This document shows, piece by piece, positions 18,677 through 28,082 of a stretch of DNA of 41,645 nucleotides (its first letter is position 1; every line of letters begins with the position of its first letter). The DNA comes from an uncultured Prevotellaceae bacterium (lineage in GTDB: Bacteria; Bacteroidota; Bacteroidia; Bacteroidales; Muribaculaceae): the NCBI GenBank assembly GCA_900317835.1, contig ONIL01000026.1, forward strand, positions 1-41,645, in the 5' to 3' direction. The translations under genes and the position numbers were made by a program. The notes under the pieces are model-generated. The model worked only from the letters and a program-made list of their open reading frames with translations, had not been told where the DNA came from and made no database searches.

Positions 18677-20767
18677 TTATCGGGTCATGCGCTTGAGAAC
18701 GTTGTAACTGGGGAGGATGCCAAGCTCACCGGCCTTACTCAAATCAGCAATACCCAGGGACTTATTGCCCATGCGCAGGTACATCAGGCCCCGGTTGTAA
18801 TAGGCCTCGGCCAAATCGGGTTTAAGCTGAATGGCATTGGTGTAGCTGCTGATGGCGCTGGTGTAATCACCTTGCAGCATATAGACATTGCCCTTGTTGT
18901 AGTGTGCATACACGTTCTTGGGTGACAGTTTGATGGCTTGGTCCAGGTCTTTCATCATCAGGTCGAGCGTCGTCACGTCTTGCCGCTGACGCAACATCGC
19001 CTGTGATCTGGCGTCAGGAGCCTCACCCAATGTCGTGTTGTTCTCGTCCCGAGCCTGTGCCATGAGATATTGCATGTAGTGGGCATCGGCACGCAAAATA
19101 TAGGCCAGCATGAATTGAGGGCTCAAGGCTATCGCCGCATCGGCATCAGCTATCGCCGCATCGGGGTTCTTGACCAACAGATAGTCCAACCCTCGTGCAA
19201 AATGGTCGAGACTGCGAGGCTTGGCGTTAACCAACAACGAGTTATAGTACTCTATGTTGCCAAAATGCCGTTGAATCTGCTCAGCGTCAAGCTGAGTCTC
19301 GCCGACCACCAACGAGAGGGTGCCCGGCAATTGCCTCAAATCATTGATGTCACCTATCTCACGGATGTAGTGTGTCTTGTTATTGAGCTCACCGTCTTGA
19401 GCATAATAGGACAAGGTGAACATGGGCATGGGTTCCACCTCAATGTTGTCGTTCTGGATATGCCCTCGCTGCCGATTTGCATACTCCGGCTTGATCGGAT
19501 CGTTTTCCTTAACCGTGAGCAAGGTATTGAAACGGTTGATGATTTCCTCGGCGGTTTCGGGTTCGTCTTCTCCACCATTCAAGGCACGCTGTTCGGCTTT
19601 TTTGATAGCCGCCGTGGCTTCGATTTCAGCAGGATTGAAGGTGGAGACGTGTGTCTTGTGCCGTCTGAAGATAGCCATTGCCTTCTCCATATCGGCTTCA
19701 CTGCCCTTGTGGTCACCCATGCGGCGCTTAGCCTCGCCACGTGCCATGTAGCCCGCCTCAAACTCGGGATACTTCTTCAGGATGGCACTGAAGTCATTGA
19801 CAGCATTACGGAACTGTCCCGTGCGCATGTGCAGCAAGGCGCGGTTATAGAGTGCCATGAAGTTGGACGGATTGCTCTTGAGCACGTAGTCAAAATCACT
19901 GATTGCCTTATTATTATCGCCCACCTCGGCTCGCAACAGGCCACGGTTGAAGTGAGCTTCCTGACTCAATGGATCGAGGCTCAAAGCGTAGTCATAGTCG
20001 GCCATCGCCCCGAAATAGTCATCAAGATTATACTTCATGTAGGCACGGTTGATGAAGTAACCCGCGAAGTGCGGCTCCAGCATGATTGCGCTGTCCATGT
20101 CGGCAACCGCATGCTCAAAATCCTTATAGGAGCGGGTATAAACCTCGGCACGCATGACATAGGCTCCTGCATTCTTCTTGCTCAAGGCGATGCCGCGATT
20201 CAGGTTTTCGAGAGCGGCAGTTGTATCCTGGCGGGCCAGATTCATCTGCGCCAGGCCAATGTAGGCTCGGTCATTGCGACGGTCAAGCTGCAGCAGGCGG
20301 TCGAACGTCGTCTGGGCCTCGTCAAAGTTCTTCAACGCACTCTCGCACACAGCACGGTTGATCAACAGGTTCTTGTCTTCGGGCATGAGTTTCAATCCTG
20401 CGTCATAGTCCTCAACCGCTCCCCGGTAATCACCCAAATTCTGACGCGACACGCCACGCACCTGGTAGGCATCAACGATGAACGGGTTGCGCTCAATGGC
20501 CATGCCCGCATCCTGCTCGGCCCCACGGTAATCCTCCAGACTGATCTTAGCCACTGAACGGTAGAAATAGGGTTCAGCAAGGAACGGCTTGGCTTTAATC
20601 GCCTGATTAAAATACTGGATGGCAAGGATATAGTCCTCGAAGTAGAGTGCATTGCGGCCGATGTTCACCACCTGGTCGGTATTGATTTGGGCCAGCGAGC
20701 CCAGGCTGGTCACCATCAGGGACAGCAACAACGTCAAACGGCAATATGTTGTCAGTATCTTCTTCAT
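18677..20767 (-). CDS. Exported TPR-repeat protein
   Basis: 696 residues from ATG 20767 (MKKILTTYCRLTLLLSLMV), chosen because the promoter at 20787-20817 lies inside the longer frame to 20800. Signal peptide to about residue 27 (LGSLAQ). About ten tetratricopeptide repeats in residues ~30-360 (YFEDYILAIQYFNQAIKAKPF, DYRGAVEDYDAGLKLMPEDK, DDYFGAMADYDYALSLDPLS). A charged linker (~375-440) and a middle section follow, then four more repeats near the end (VYAHYNKGNVYMLQGDYTSA, LAEAYYNRGLMYLRMGN). TPRs mediate protein-protein contacts; partners are unknown. The central non-TPR part (FTLSYYAQDGELNNKTHYIRE) is typical of Bacteroidales homologues. Confidence 0.85.
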   Translation of the reverse strand: MKKILTTYCRLTLLLSLMVTSLGSLAQINTDQVVNIGRNALYFEDYILAIQYFNQAIKAKPFLAEPYFYRSVAKISLEDYRGAEQDAGMAIERNPFIVDAYQVRGVSRQNLGDYRGAVEDYDAGLKLMPEDKNLLINRAVCESALKNFDEAQTTFDRLLQLDRRNDRAYIGLAQMNLARQDTTAALENLNRGIALSKKNAGAYVMRAEVYTRSYKDFEHAVADMDSAIMLEPHFAGYFINRAYMKYNLDDYFGAMADYDYALSLDPLSQEAHFNRGLLRAEVGDNNKAISDFDYVLKSNPSNFMALYNRALLHMRTGQFRNAVNDFSAILKKYPEFEAGYMARGEAKRRMGDHKGSEADMEKAMAIFRRHKTHVSTFNPAEIEATAAIKKAEQRALNGGEDEPETAEEIINRFNTLLTVKENDPIKPEYANRQRGHIQNDNIEVEPMPMFTLSYYAQDGELNNKTHYIREIGDINDLRQLPGTLSLVVGETQLDAEQIQRHFGNIEYYNSLLVNAKPRSLDHFARGLDYLLVKNPDAAIADADAAIALSPQFMLAYILRADAHYMQYLMAQARDENNTTLGEAPDARSQAMLRQRQDVTTLDLMMKDLDQAIKLSPKNVYAHYNKGNVYMLQGDYTSAISSYTNAIQLKPDLAEAYYNRGLMYLRMGNKSLGIADLSKAGELGILPSYNVLKRMTR

Positions 20768-20786
20768 TATAGCGATAATATAACGG

Positions 20787-20817
20787 CAAAAGTAACGCAA
20801 AATTTCCCGCCTGCCAA
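20787..20817 (-). promoter_or_regulatory. Promoter of the TPR gene
   Basis: Minus strand TTG (complement of 20815-20817), 20 nt, TACTTTTG (complement of 20787-20794). Confidence 0.7.
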
Positions 20818-20945
20818 AAAACGCTTCTCGACATTGCTATTTTTCACATTTGATGATATAGTTTCTTAAAAGTCGCTAACGGATTTGGCTGAATGGGAAA
20901 AAAGTGCGAAATTTGAAGTTTGAAATCAAGAAGACGACATTAAAG

Positions 20946-21806
20946 ATGAGAAAATATATCATACTGAGTCTGTTAGTGGCCATGCTGATGGCTCCCGCCA
21001 CGATGGATGCCCGCAAAAAGAAAGACAAGAAGTCGGACAAGCGCGGCGTCAACATCGAGATCGTCATCAACGACGTGGAGCAGCCCATGCGCGAAGTCAC
21101 GGTCACCGACCCAGCCAAGCAACTGTACGGGGAGTGGGACATCGTGACCATGCGCAAGAAGAAAGTCTATTCGCTGGAGCGTGCTTACCTGTATCTCGAC
21201 TTTGCTGGCGGCAACAAGGTGTATGGCAATAACGGGTGTAACACGATTAACGGCACTTTTCAGTTGAGCGGCAACAACTTGAAGTTCGGCGAGTTCATCT
21301 CGACCAGCGAGTCGTGTCGCAATGTGACCAACGAGAAGACCATCATGCACACGCTTGCCGACGTTAGACGATACACGCTGGAAACGCAGTATAATGCCCA
21401 GTACATGAATCTGATGAACTCCAAGGGCGTTGTCATCATGGTCCTCAAGCGGCATAATCTGGACGCCCTGAACGGTGCTTGGCTCATCAAGGAGATTGAC
21501 AGCGAGAATATCAGTGACCTCAACATGCGCGTCGTCATCGATGCGACGATGCAGACCATTCACGGCGACACGGGCTGCAACATCATCAACGGCATCATCA
21601 CGCTTGACCACACCAAGGACATGGCCATCCAGTTCGAGGACCTGCACTCGACCGAGCATGATTGTGAGGAAATCGACCATGAGACCGCCCTGTTGTTGGC
21701 TCTGGAAAGCACCGAGTCGTGCAAGCGCATCAACCAATATGAGATGGCGCTTCTTGACAACAAGGGCAACATCGTCATCATGCTGCAGCGCATCAACTTG
21801 AGGTAA
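20946..21806 (+). CDS. Exported protein with two META (HslJ-like) domains
   Basis: 286 residues from ATG 20946 (MRKYIILSLLVAMLMAPATM); a GTG at 20904 is in frame but would put a charged stretch before the signal peptide. A lysine-rich segment (RKKKDKKSDKR) follows the signal peptide. Two META domains come in tandem: residues ~60-165 (LYGEWDIVTM, GNNGCNTINGTF, SESCRN) and ~170-280 (LNGAWLIKEI, GDTGCNIINGII, EHDCEEID). Each carries the GxxGCNxxxG motif and a downstream Cys, so each may hold one disulfide. In Escherichia coli, HslJ is an outer-membrane lipoprotein tied to novobiocin resistance; the role here is unknown. Confidence 0.85.
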   Translation: MRKYIILSLLVAMLMAPATMDARKKKDKKSDKRGVNIEIVINDVEQPMREVTVTDPAKQLYGEWDIVTMRKKKVYSLERAYLYLDFAGGNKVYGNNGCNTINGTFQLSGNNLKFGEFISTSESCRNVTNEKTIMHTLADVRRYTLETQYNAQYMNLMNSKGVVIMVLKRHNLDALNGAWLIKEIDSENISDLNMRVVIDATMQTIHGDTGCNIINGIITLDHTKDMAIQFEDLHSTEHDCEEIDHETALLLALESTESCKRINQYEMALLDNKGNIVIMLQRINLR

Positions 21807-21820
21807 CGAGACCTACAGTT

Positions 21821-23530
21821 CTACTTGGTGAAAAGCAGGCCTTGGAGCCTCAGGCTCTCGTCATCGTTATGGGTGTAGTATTCAAAGCCTTTCACCATCA
21901 TCAAGGCATCATCGTTCTTCAGCACAAGTGTTCCGGGGGTTTCATCCTGCCACTTCTGTGAATCCATCGCGATCAAATCCCTCCTCTTGATCTCAAACGT
22001 CTGCTTTGTTCCATCTTCGGTCTCCAAGACTATTTTCATGGTGTCGTTGGCAACCTCAATTTCAGGGTATTGGTTTTCAAGCCATTCCACTCGACGATAT
22101 CCGTCGGGAATATCAATCTTTTGGAACAAATCCCAGTTGTGATAGTTTTCATGATGAACGACTGAGTAGTTGGCATCATCCATATGAGCCACTTTCCCGA
22201 GGACGGCATCCTTGCGCAACAGGTCTTTCATGTCTTTATAGCGATAGAAGTCTTGTATATAGTCCAGCTTGCTATCGATGGATGCGGCCGTCTTTGGGTC
22301 CACAGTCTTGAGCCATTTCTCGTATTGTTCTCCCGACAAAGGGAATTGTGTCAGCCCCGATGCGACAAAGGCGTTGCGGGCCTCGTCTTTTAATTTGTTG
22401 AGCGTGACGTTGGCTATACTTTGGGGCCCCACCGAAATCAGCAACAGGATAATGGCAAATGAGGTGGGAATAATCCAGATGCGCTTGTTACGGGTAAAAA
22501 TCAGCCAAAGGCAGACCACATAGCACCACAGGTTGAACACCAGCAGGTATAGGCGGCTCACCGTGATGCCGTAATCACTCAAGCGACGGCCAATGGCCAC
22601 TGTCATTAACGCCAGCAATGGCAGCATCGCCACGGGAAGCCAACGCGTCACGTGCTTGAACAGGCGATTGCCCTCCTGGAACTGGATGGGGAAAGTGAGA
22701 TAGATGAGCAGGATCATCATCACCATGCTGACCGTCACCAGATAACTCACGCCGCCCACAGGCAGCGTCCACTGGGATAGGATCTGGCCAGCATAGACAT
22801 AAAGTGTGAGCATGTAGAGCACCAGCAACGGGATGAACAGGTATTGTACCACCCCTTTGGCAAAACGAGAGAATTCCACCACAGTGTCCTGATGCTTTTT
22901 CCTGCCCTTGGGGATCAGGTTCATGAACAGCGTTGGGGCAAGCATCGTCATGCACACGGCAGCAATATCGGCGAACAGACTGGACTCCACACGGATGCCG
23001 AAGAGCATCCTCAGCGATTCCAAAAAGAGGTACAGCCCTAACGTCACAAGACCGCCAATGACGGCAGACAAACCAAAGGCCAACACCGCACCAATAGAGA
23101 AATTCCAGAACTGCACATCCTGATTCTTGCGGTAGAAGCAGGCGACGAATACTGCCAGCGACATGGCGGCAATCGTTGCACTCACGGCTATCAACTGAGG
23201 TGTGGAAAAACGGTCAAAGCCAGACAGATATACCGAAACAGTCAGCCACAAAGCATGAACCAGTACCTGCACCACTACAGCCAGTGTACAGTTCTTGAAG
23301 TCTTCGGTAATCAGCGACAGGGCAACAGCAAGCACTGCACCCGTGGCAGGATAAAAGACAAAGAAAAAGTCCTTCTTGTCGCCCAGCGAGCCATGGTGGT
23401 TTAGATAGATGAGATAACAACCCAACAGCAACGTGAGGAGCATCGCAATCGGGAAGCGCTTAAAACTCTGGCCAAAGCGCTCGACCAACGACTTGAGTGA
23501 AAAATTCTTGACGATATCCATAGTATTCAT
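21821..23530 (-). CDS. DUF4153 integral membrane protein
   Basis: 569 residues from the ATG at 23530 (MNTMDIVKNFSLKSLVERF); an upstream ATG at 23548 is possible. Residues ~25-380 contain about ten to twelve hydrophobic segments (FPIAMLLTLLLGCYLIYL, AVLAFGLSAVIGGLVTLGLYLF, VSMVMMILLIYLTF). The family motif region APTLFMNLIPKGRKKHQ lies between segments. The C-terminal ~190 residues are soluble (YEKWLKTVDPKTAASIDSKL ... HNDDESLRLQGLLFTK). DUF4153 proteins sit in the inner membrane and have no assigned activity. The stop lies 15 bp from that of the META gene (convergent). Confidence 0.85.
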   Translation of the reverse strand: MNTMDIVKNFSLKSLVERFGQSFKRFPIAMLLTLLLGCYLIYLNHHGSLGDKKDFFFVFYPATGAVLAVALSLITEDFKNCTLAVVVQVLVHALWLTVSVYLSGFDRFSTPQLIAVSATIAAMSLAVFVACFYRKNQDVQFWNFSIGAVLAFGLSAVIGGLVTLGLYLFLESLRMLFGIRVESSLFADIAAVCMTMLAPTLFMNLIPKGRKKHQDTVVEFSRFAKGVVQYLFIPLLVLYMLTLYVYAGQILSQWTLPVGGVSYLVTVSMVMMILLIYLTFPIQFQEGNRLFKHVTRWLPVAMLPLLALMTVAIGRRLSDYGITVSRLYLLVFNLWCYVVCLWLIFTRNKRIWIIPTSFAIILLLISVGPQSIANVTLNKLKDEARNAFVASGLTQFPLSGEQYEKWLKTVDPKTAASIDSKLDYIQDFYRYKDMKDLLRKDAVLGKVAHMDDANYSVVHHENYHNWDLFQKIDIPDGYRRVEWLENQYPEIEVANDTMKIVLETEDGTKQTFEIKRRDLIAMDSQKWQDETPGTLVLKNDDALMMVKGFEYYTHNDDESLRLQGLLFTK

Positions 23531-23655
23531 TTTTATCGGCTCTATCAACTAAACGGAAACACCCCTTCAAAATTGCACTTGCATGATACAAGTGTGATAA
23601 AAATACTTATCCAATCATTAAATAATTAAAAGATGAAATCAAAAGTGCCCTGAAA

Positions 23656-23687
23656 TTTGCACACTTTGATTATTTATTATAATTTTG
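23656..23687 (+). promoter_or_regulatory. Promoter of rnpB
   Basis: TTTG (23656-23659), 20 nt, TAATTTTG (23680-23687), followed by the RNA about 20 nt later. Strong match. Confidence 0.8.
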
Positions 23688-23706
23688 TGGTCCAATTCAA
23701 GTTTAT

Positions 23707-24077
23707 ACAGTATGGCGGCTTGTCGCTCGTTAACTCATGGTTGCGAGAGGAAAGTCCGGGCAACACAGAGCGTCACATTTCTTAACGGGAAGCTACGGGT
23801 GACCGTAGGGTTAAAGTGACAGAAAACAACCGCCACGTCCTCACGTGTGAGGACTACGGTAAGGGTGAAAAGGTGGGGTAAGAGCCCACCGGGCGCTGTG
23901 GTGACACAGTGTGCCGCACCACCTGTGAGTTGCAAGTTCATGTATACCGGCATCTAAGGGCTGCTCGTCCATTGCCGGGGGGTAGAACGCTATACCGACA
24001 CAGCAATGTGCCGGACAGATAAATGACAGGCACCTGCCGTCATGGCAGGCACAAAACCCGGCTTACAGCCATACTGT
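23707..24077 (+). ncRNA. rnpB: RNase P RNA (class A)
   Basis: Catalytic RNA that removes the 5' leader of tRNA precursors. The ends pair exactly: ACAGTATGGC (23707-23716) with GCCATACTGT (24068-24077). The conserved core GAGGAAAGTCCGGGC is at about 23748, the matching 3' core (GGGGGGTAGAACGCTATACCGAC, split by loops) is near 23977, and the P4 strand ACAAAACCCGGCTTA is near the end. A run of Ts at 24078-24085 terminates it. Length of ~370 nt fits class A. It lies between DUF4153 and folC. Confidence 0.96.
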
Positions 24078-24135
24078 CTTTTTTTATATTGAAACGACGT
24101 CACGTGAGTGACAAACATAGTTAGACTAAACCATT

Positions 24136-25461
24136 ATGGCTAGAAAAGAAGAATTAGCGCGCCTGTGGGAGCGCACTTTGGATTATCTGTATCACCAGCG
24201 TCCTGCATTTGAACGACAGGGGGCCGAAGGCTACAAGCCAGGTCTTGACACGAGCCTGGCCCTCGACAAACTCTACAAGGAGCCGCATCGCCACTACCGC
24301 ACCATCCACATTGCGGGCACCAACGGCAAAGGCTCCACGGCCCATTTGCTCGCGTCTTGCCTGCAAGCATGTGGTTATCGCGTGGGATTGTTCACGTCTC
24401 CGCATCTTGTGGACTTCAGGGAACGCATCCGCGTGAACGGCAAGAAAGTGAGCCGCAATTTCGTTACACAGTGGGTAGCCGATTTCCAGAAGAAAGACCA
24501 TGGCGACCTGGTACCTTCGTTCTTTGAGATTGTTTCAACCATGGCCTTTGACTACTTTGCATGGCGAAATGTCAATGTGGCCGTTATCGAGACCGGACTG
24601 GGCGGGAGACTTGACAGCACCAACATCATCACTCCGGACTTGAGCATCATCACCAACATCGGACTTGAGCACCAGCAATTCCTGGGTAACACCATCGAGG
24701 AAATCGCCAGCGAGAAAGCCGGCATCATCAAGCATGGGCAACCCGTTGTTGTGGGACATGCCGAAGGCACCGTGAGGGAAGTTATCGCCAACGAGGCCAA
24801 GCGCCTCTATGCCGAGACGCGTTTTGCCCAAGACAAACCCGAAGTCATCAGCGCTGAGCACGTTGACGACGTGTTGAGGCTTGAAACCATCAACTACGGC
24901 ACCATCGATTGCCAACTCACAGGTGACTATCAAGTCGAGAACGCAAATACCGTGCTGTGCACGCTCAACCTGCTCAAGCGCCTGAAATATCGCATCAAGA
25001 CTGAATGCGTGCAGCAAGGTTTTGCCCACGTTGTCGAGAACACCGGATTGATGGGACGATGGATGAAACTGGGCGAAGCACCCACCATCATCTGCGACTC
25101 GGCACATAACCCCGCCGGCATTGAGCAAGCCATGAAGCAAGTCAGCAACGAGCACTATAACCAACTTCACATGGTCATAGGATTCATGGCTGACAAAGAC
25201 GTGGAGGCCATTCTCAAGCTCCTCCCCAGCAAGGCACAATACTACTTCACACAGGCCCAAACACCGCGTTCGATGCGTGCTCAGGACCTGCAACAACTGG
25301 CAGCTCACACTGCCGGCATGCAGGGGAACGTTTATAATAATGTATATGACGCCTTGTCGGCTGCACGCGAGGCAGCCAAGCCCAACGACTTTATCTATGT
25401 CGGTGGCAGCATGTATGTGTTGGCCGAGCTGCTTCAATCACTAGGATACATCGACGACTAG
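24136..25461 (+). CDS. folC: Bifunctional folylpolyglutamate / dihydrofolate synthase
   Basis: 441 residues, cytoplasmic Mur-ligase fold. Adds glutamate to dihydropteroate or to tetrahydrofolate with ATP. The P-loop GTNGKGS is at residues 61-67 (K65), then GLFTSPHLVDFRERIRVNG, the VIETGLGGRLDSTNI block, LSIITNIGLEHQQFLGNT, and SEKAGIIK with the lysine that is carbamylated in the family. The second domain has DSAHNPAG. Length is as usual (~420-440). It starts 58 bp after the RNase P RNA and may be partly read through from its promoter; a separate hairpin terminator follows. Confidence 0.95.
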   Translation: MARKEELARLWERTLDYLYHQRPAFERQGAEGYKPGLDTSLALDKLYKEPHRHYRTIHIAGTNGKGSTAHLLASCLQACGYRVGLFTSPHLVDFRERIRVNGKKVSRNFVTQWVADFQKKDHGDLVPSFFEIVSTMAFDYFAWRNVNVAVIETGLGGRLDSTNIITPDLSIITNIGLEHQQFLGNTIEEIASEKAGIIKHGQPVVVGHAEGTVREVIANEAKRLYAETRFAQDKPEVISAEHVDDVLRLETINYGTIDCQLTGDYQVENANTVLCTLNLLKRLKYRIKTECVQQGFAHVVENTGLMGRWMKLGEAPTIICDSAHNPAGIEQAMKQVSNEHYNQLHMVIGFMADKDVEAILKLLPSKAQYYFTQAQTPRSMRAQDLQQLAAHTAGMQGNVYNNVYDALSAAREAAKPNDFIYVGGSMYVLAELLQSLGYIDD

Positions 25462-25490
25462 CAGCAGAGCACTTACCCAAAGACCCATCC

Positions 25491-25536
25491 CTCCCGCATG
25501 CTCCTCTCGATTTCAAGGAGCCTGCGGGAGTGCTTT
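25491..25536 (+). terminator. Intrinsic terminator of folC
   Basis: CTCCCGCA (25491-25498) with TGCGGGAG (25523-25530), inner GCTCCT/AGGAGC extends the stem, then TGCTTTTC. Confidence 0.75.
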
Positions 25537-25768
25537 TCATGACGAAAGCAGCACTCACAAAAGCGCCAAAATGTCATAAATTGTTATCTCATGGCAGCCC
25601 AATGTAAAACAAATTAAAAAGATGCAGTTGTGCTATTAATTTATTTTAAAAACAATGGCATGAATATTGCTATTGTGATTTTTAGTTGTACTTTTGGCAC
25701 ACGAATTGAAAAGTTAAATTTAACAATTGGAAATTTTAAAATCAACAATAATTTAACAGTAAAGACAC
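25537..25768. other. Intergenic stretch with long htrA leader
   Basis: AT-rich; holds only the htrA promoter at 25667-25696. The open frame starting at 25630 overlaps that promoter and encodes nothing recognisable. Confidence 0.5.
25667..25696 (+). promoter_or_regulatory. Promoter of the HtrA gene
   Basis: TTG (25667-25669), 19 nt, TACTTTTG (25689-25696); leader of about 65 nt. No obvious envelope-stress sigma sequence was seen. Confidence 0.65.
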
Positions 25769-27313
25769 ATGAACAAGAACTTGAAATTAGCGATTATGCT
25801 TGTGGCAGCGTCGATTCTTGGATCGGCAGCCACCATGATGGCAACAAGTGAGTTGCAAAAGAAAGGTGTCATCACCGACACATACGTGATGAACAACGAC
25901 AGCAAGACCGCCGACGACGGCTTTATCAAGACCGCATCTCGTCCCGTGGACTTTAGCAGCGACTTCACCGATGTGGCCGAGAGCACCATTAACTGTGTGG
26001 TAAGCATCAAGAATCTTGCAACCCCACAACAGAATATGTATCAAGGCGGCTTTATTGATCCGTTTGAGTTCTTCTTCGGCCCTGGCTTTGGACAGGGACA
26101 GGGACAGCGCAAGCAACAGCAATCCCAGCAGAAGAGCGAGCCCCAGCCCCGTGGCATGGGCTCGGGCGTGATCATTAGCCCTGACGGCTATATCGTGACC
26201 AACAACCATGTCATCGAAGGCGCCGAGAAACTTGAGGTAACCCTCAATGACAACCGCACCTTTAACGCAACGGTTGTGGGCTCCGACGAGAAAACCGATA
26301 TCGCGCTGATCAAGATCAACGCCAAGGATCTGCACGCCATCACCTTCGGCAACAGTGACGCCGTTAAGGTGGGTCAGTGGTGTGTCGCTGTGGGCAACCC
26401 GTTCGGTTTCAATTCAACCGTCACTGCAGGTATCATCAGTGCCAAGGCCCGCGGCATGAGCGACAACAGCCGCAACAACAACGGCATCAAGGCGTTTATC
26501 CAGCATGATGCTGCCGTGAACCCTGGCAACTCAGGCGGTGCCCTGGTAAACACTGCCGGTGAACTCATCGGCATCAACACGATGATCTTTTCACAGACCG
26601 GCAATTACAGCGGTTGCTCATTTGCCGTGCCCAGCAACACCGTCAAGAAAGTCGTCACCGACATCAAGCAGTATGGCACCGTACAGCGCGCCGTCCTGGG
26701 CATTCAGTACACCGAGCTGACTGCCGAGAAAGCCAAGGAAGAGAAGATCACTGCCACCACCGAGGGCATTTATGTCGCCAGCGTTACCGACCGTGGCGCA
26801 GCCAAGGAGGCTGGCCTGCAAGAAGGCGACGTGATTGTCAAGCTCAATGGCGCCCGTGTCAAGGACAGTGGCGAGATGCAAGAGGAGATGAACAAGTTGC
26901 GCCCGGGCGACAAGGCCGAGGTTGAATACTATCGTGACAACAAGCTCAAACGCACCACCGTCACCTTCAAGAACGACCAGGGTAACACCAAGATCACCAA
27001 GCAGAGCGACGTCATGTCGCTGGGTTGTGCCTTCACCGAGCTGAGCAAGGAGGACAAGGAAGATCTGGCCATTTCCAAGGGCCTGAAGGTGGTCGGCATC
27101 AAGGCCGGTAAGTTCAAGAACGCAGGCATCCGCGACGGCTTCATCATCACCGACATCAACAACATCCCCGTTGACTCGCGCGATGACGTGGAGAACATCT
27201 ACAACCAGATCATGCGTAGCGGCGACAGCGACAAGGTGATGTTCATCACCGGCTTCTACCCCACCGGCAAGAAAGTTTACTATGCCGTTGACCTGAGCGA
27301 CGACGAGGATTAA
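25769..27313 (+). CDS. Periplasmic serine protease/chaperone of the HtrA (DegP/DegQ) family
   Basis: 514 residues. Signal peptide or N-terminal anchor 1-26. A Gln/Gly-rich flexible stretch (~108-128) precedes the trypsin-like domain. The catalytic triad is intact: H147 in TNNHVIEG, D177 in KTDIALIK, S255 in NPGNSGGAL. Two PDZ domains follow: ~300-390 (LGIQYTEL ... GLQEGDVIVKLNG) and ~410-510 (LGCAFTEL ... GIRDGFIITDINN). It degrades or refolds misfolded envelope proteins. Own promoter and a 13-bp terminator, so monocistronic. DegP versus DegQ cannot be decided from sequence alone. Confidence 0.94.
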   Translation: MNKNLKLAIMLVAASILGSAATMMATSELQKKGVITDTYVMNNDSKTADDGFIKTASRPVDFSSDFTDVAESTINCVVSIKNLATPQQNMYQGGFIDPFEFFFGPGFGQGQGQRKQQQSQQKSEPQPRGMGSGVIISPDGYIVTNNHVIEGAEKLEVTLNDNRTFNATVVGSDEKTDIALIKINAKDLHAITFGNSDAVKVGQWCVAVGNPFGFNSTVTAGIISAKARGMSDNSRNNNGIKAFIQHDAAVNPGNSGGALVNTAGELIGINTMIFSQTGNYSGCSFAVPSNTVKKVVTDIKQYGTVQRAVLGIQYTELTAEKAKEEKITATTEGIYVASVTDRGAAKEAGLQEGDVIVKLNGARVKDSGEMQEEMNKLRPGDKAEVEYYRDNKLKRTTVTFKNDQGNTKITKQSDVMSLGCAFTELSKEDKEDLAISKGLKVVGIKAGKFKNAGIRDGFIITDINNIPVDSRDDVENIYNQIMRSGDSDKVMFITGFYPTGKKVYYAVDLSDDED

Positions 27314-27341
27314 AGAACAGCACTCACATGATTATTGGCAC

Positions 27342-27376
27342 GGGAGGCAGTGACTTGATGTCACTGCCTCCCCTTT
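27342..27376 (+). terminator. Intrinsic terminator of htrA
   Basis: GGGAGGCAGTGAC (27342-27354), TTGAT loop, GTCACTGCCTCCC (27360-27372), then CTTTATT. Thirteen perfect pairs. Confidence 0.9.
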
Positions 27377-27550
27377 ATTCATAGGGGCGACACGGCAATC
27401 CCCCTTGACCACGAACAATGACAAAAGTGTATTATATTTCAAATAATGCACAAGAAGCCAAACGGCGCCCCCATCACCACAATTTTATGATTTACAACAT
27501 CTTTTTGAAAAAAAATGACTGAAAACCATTATTATTTAAAAATGTTTCAT

Positions 27551-27558
27551 TATCTTTG
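27551..27558 (+). promoter_or_regulatory. -7 box of the small RHH gene
   Basis: TATCTTTG, perfect -7 consensus, 35 nt before the ATG at 27594. No good -33 element at the expected distance. Confidence 0.6.
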
Positions 27559-27593
27559 CAAGCAGTATATTAAACCCCAAAAAACGAAACTAT

Positions 27594-27782
27594 ATGAGAG
27601 GAGGATCAAGACCTGGAGCTGGAAGGCCCCGTATTTATGGAAAACGAGTGCAGTTGTCTATTTTGATTACTGAGGAGACAAAAGGCAAGCTCAAAGAGCT
27701 CGCCCAAGTCTTGGACAAGCCGCTTGCTGGGATTGTTGAGCAACTGATCATCAACAAACACAATGAACTGACGTTGACCTAG
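27594..27782 (+). CDS. Small ribbon-helix-helix-like DNA-binding protein (62 aa)
   Basis: 62 residues. N-terminal basic Gly/Arg/Pro stretch MRGGSRPGAGRPRIYGKR, similar to AT-hook-like leaders seen on small mobile-element and phage proteins. Then a beta strand VQLSILIT, helix EETKGKLKELAQVL, turn DKP and helix AGIVEQLIINKHN, which is the ribbon-helix-helix order. Proteins of this size and fold usually repress nearby promoters as dimers. No toxin partner is next to it: rpoD follows on the same strand after 300 bp. Real gene likely because of a perfect -7 box at a suitable distance. Confidence 0.65.
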   Translation: MRGGSRPGAGRPRIYGKRVQLSILITEETKGKLKELAQVLDKPLAGIVEQLIINKHNELTLT

Positions 27783-28026
27783 TGGACCCCTCGCGTTGAC
27801 CCCATTGTTGTTACCACAACGCCAACCTTAAAACCACACTCAACGACATTTGTTCAAAAGCATACAGGCCCGCCCGTCAATTTAGGGCGGCATGAATCAA
27901 GAGAAGGACTGCCCACAAGAGCGTTTTCAAGCCCGTGTCGCCCGATTCACATCAGGTGACAGCATGTGTTTTATACTGACACTGGGCAACGTTGGCACAA
28001 TTTTTGCATTTTTCCACAGATATTAC
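27783..28026. other. Intergenic stretch before rpoD
   Basis: Holds one hairpin, CCGCCC (27870-27875) with GGGCGG (27885-27890), without a T tract. No protein gene is evident; the frame from 27892 crosses the rpoD promoter. Confidence 0.4.
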
Positions 28027-28057
28027 TTGACGATATCAAAAAAATGTTGTATCTTTG
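28027..28057 (+). promoter_or_regulatory. Promoter of rpoD
   Basis: TTG (28027-28029), 20 nt, TATCTTTG (28050-28057); leader of about 20 nt. A textbook match to the pattern the encoded sigma factor is expected to read, so self-transcription is likely. Confidence 0.8.
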
Positions 28058-28082
28058 CACGCTTAAACTCTACACAAGTTAG

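Noticed and set aside
19070-20557. Long plus-strand open frame (495 codons) opposite the TPR gene
   Set aside because: The TPR repeats, signal peptide and promoter on the minus strand are convincing; the opposite frame has no family features.
23735-23953. Minus-strand frame inside 23707-24077
   Set aside because: The region is RNase P RNA with paired ends and conserved core.
24535-25437. Minus-strand open frame (300 codons) opposite folC
   Set aside because: All folC catalytic motifs are on the plus strand.
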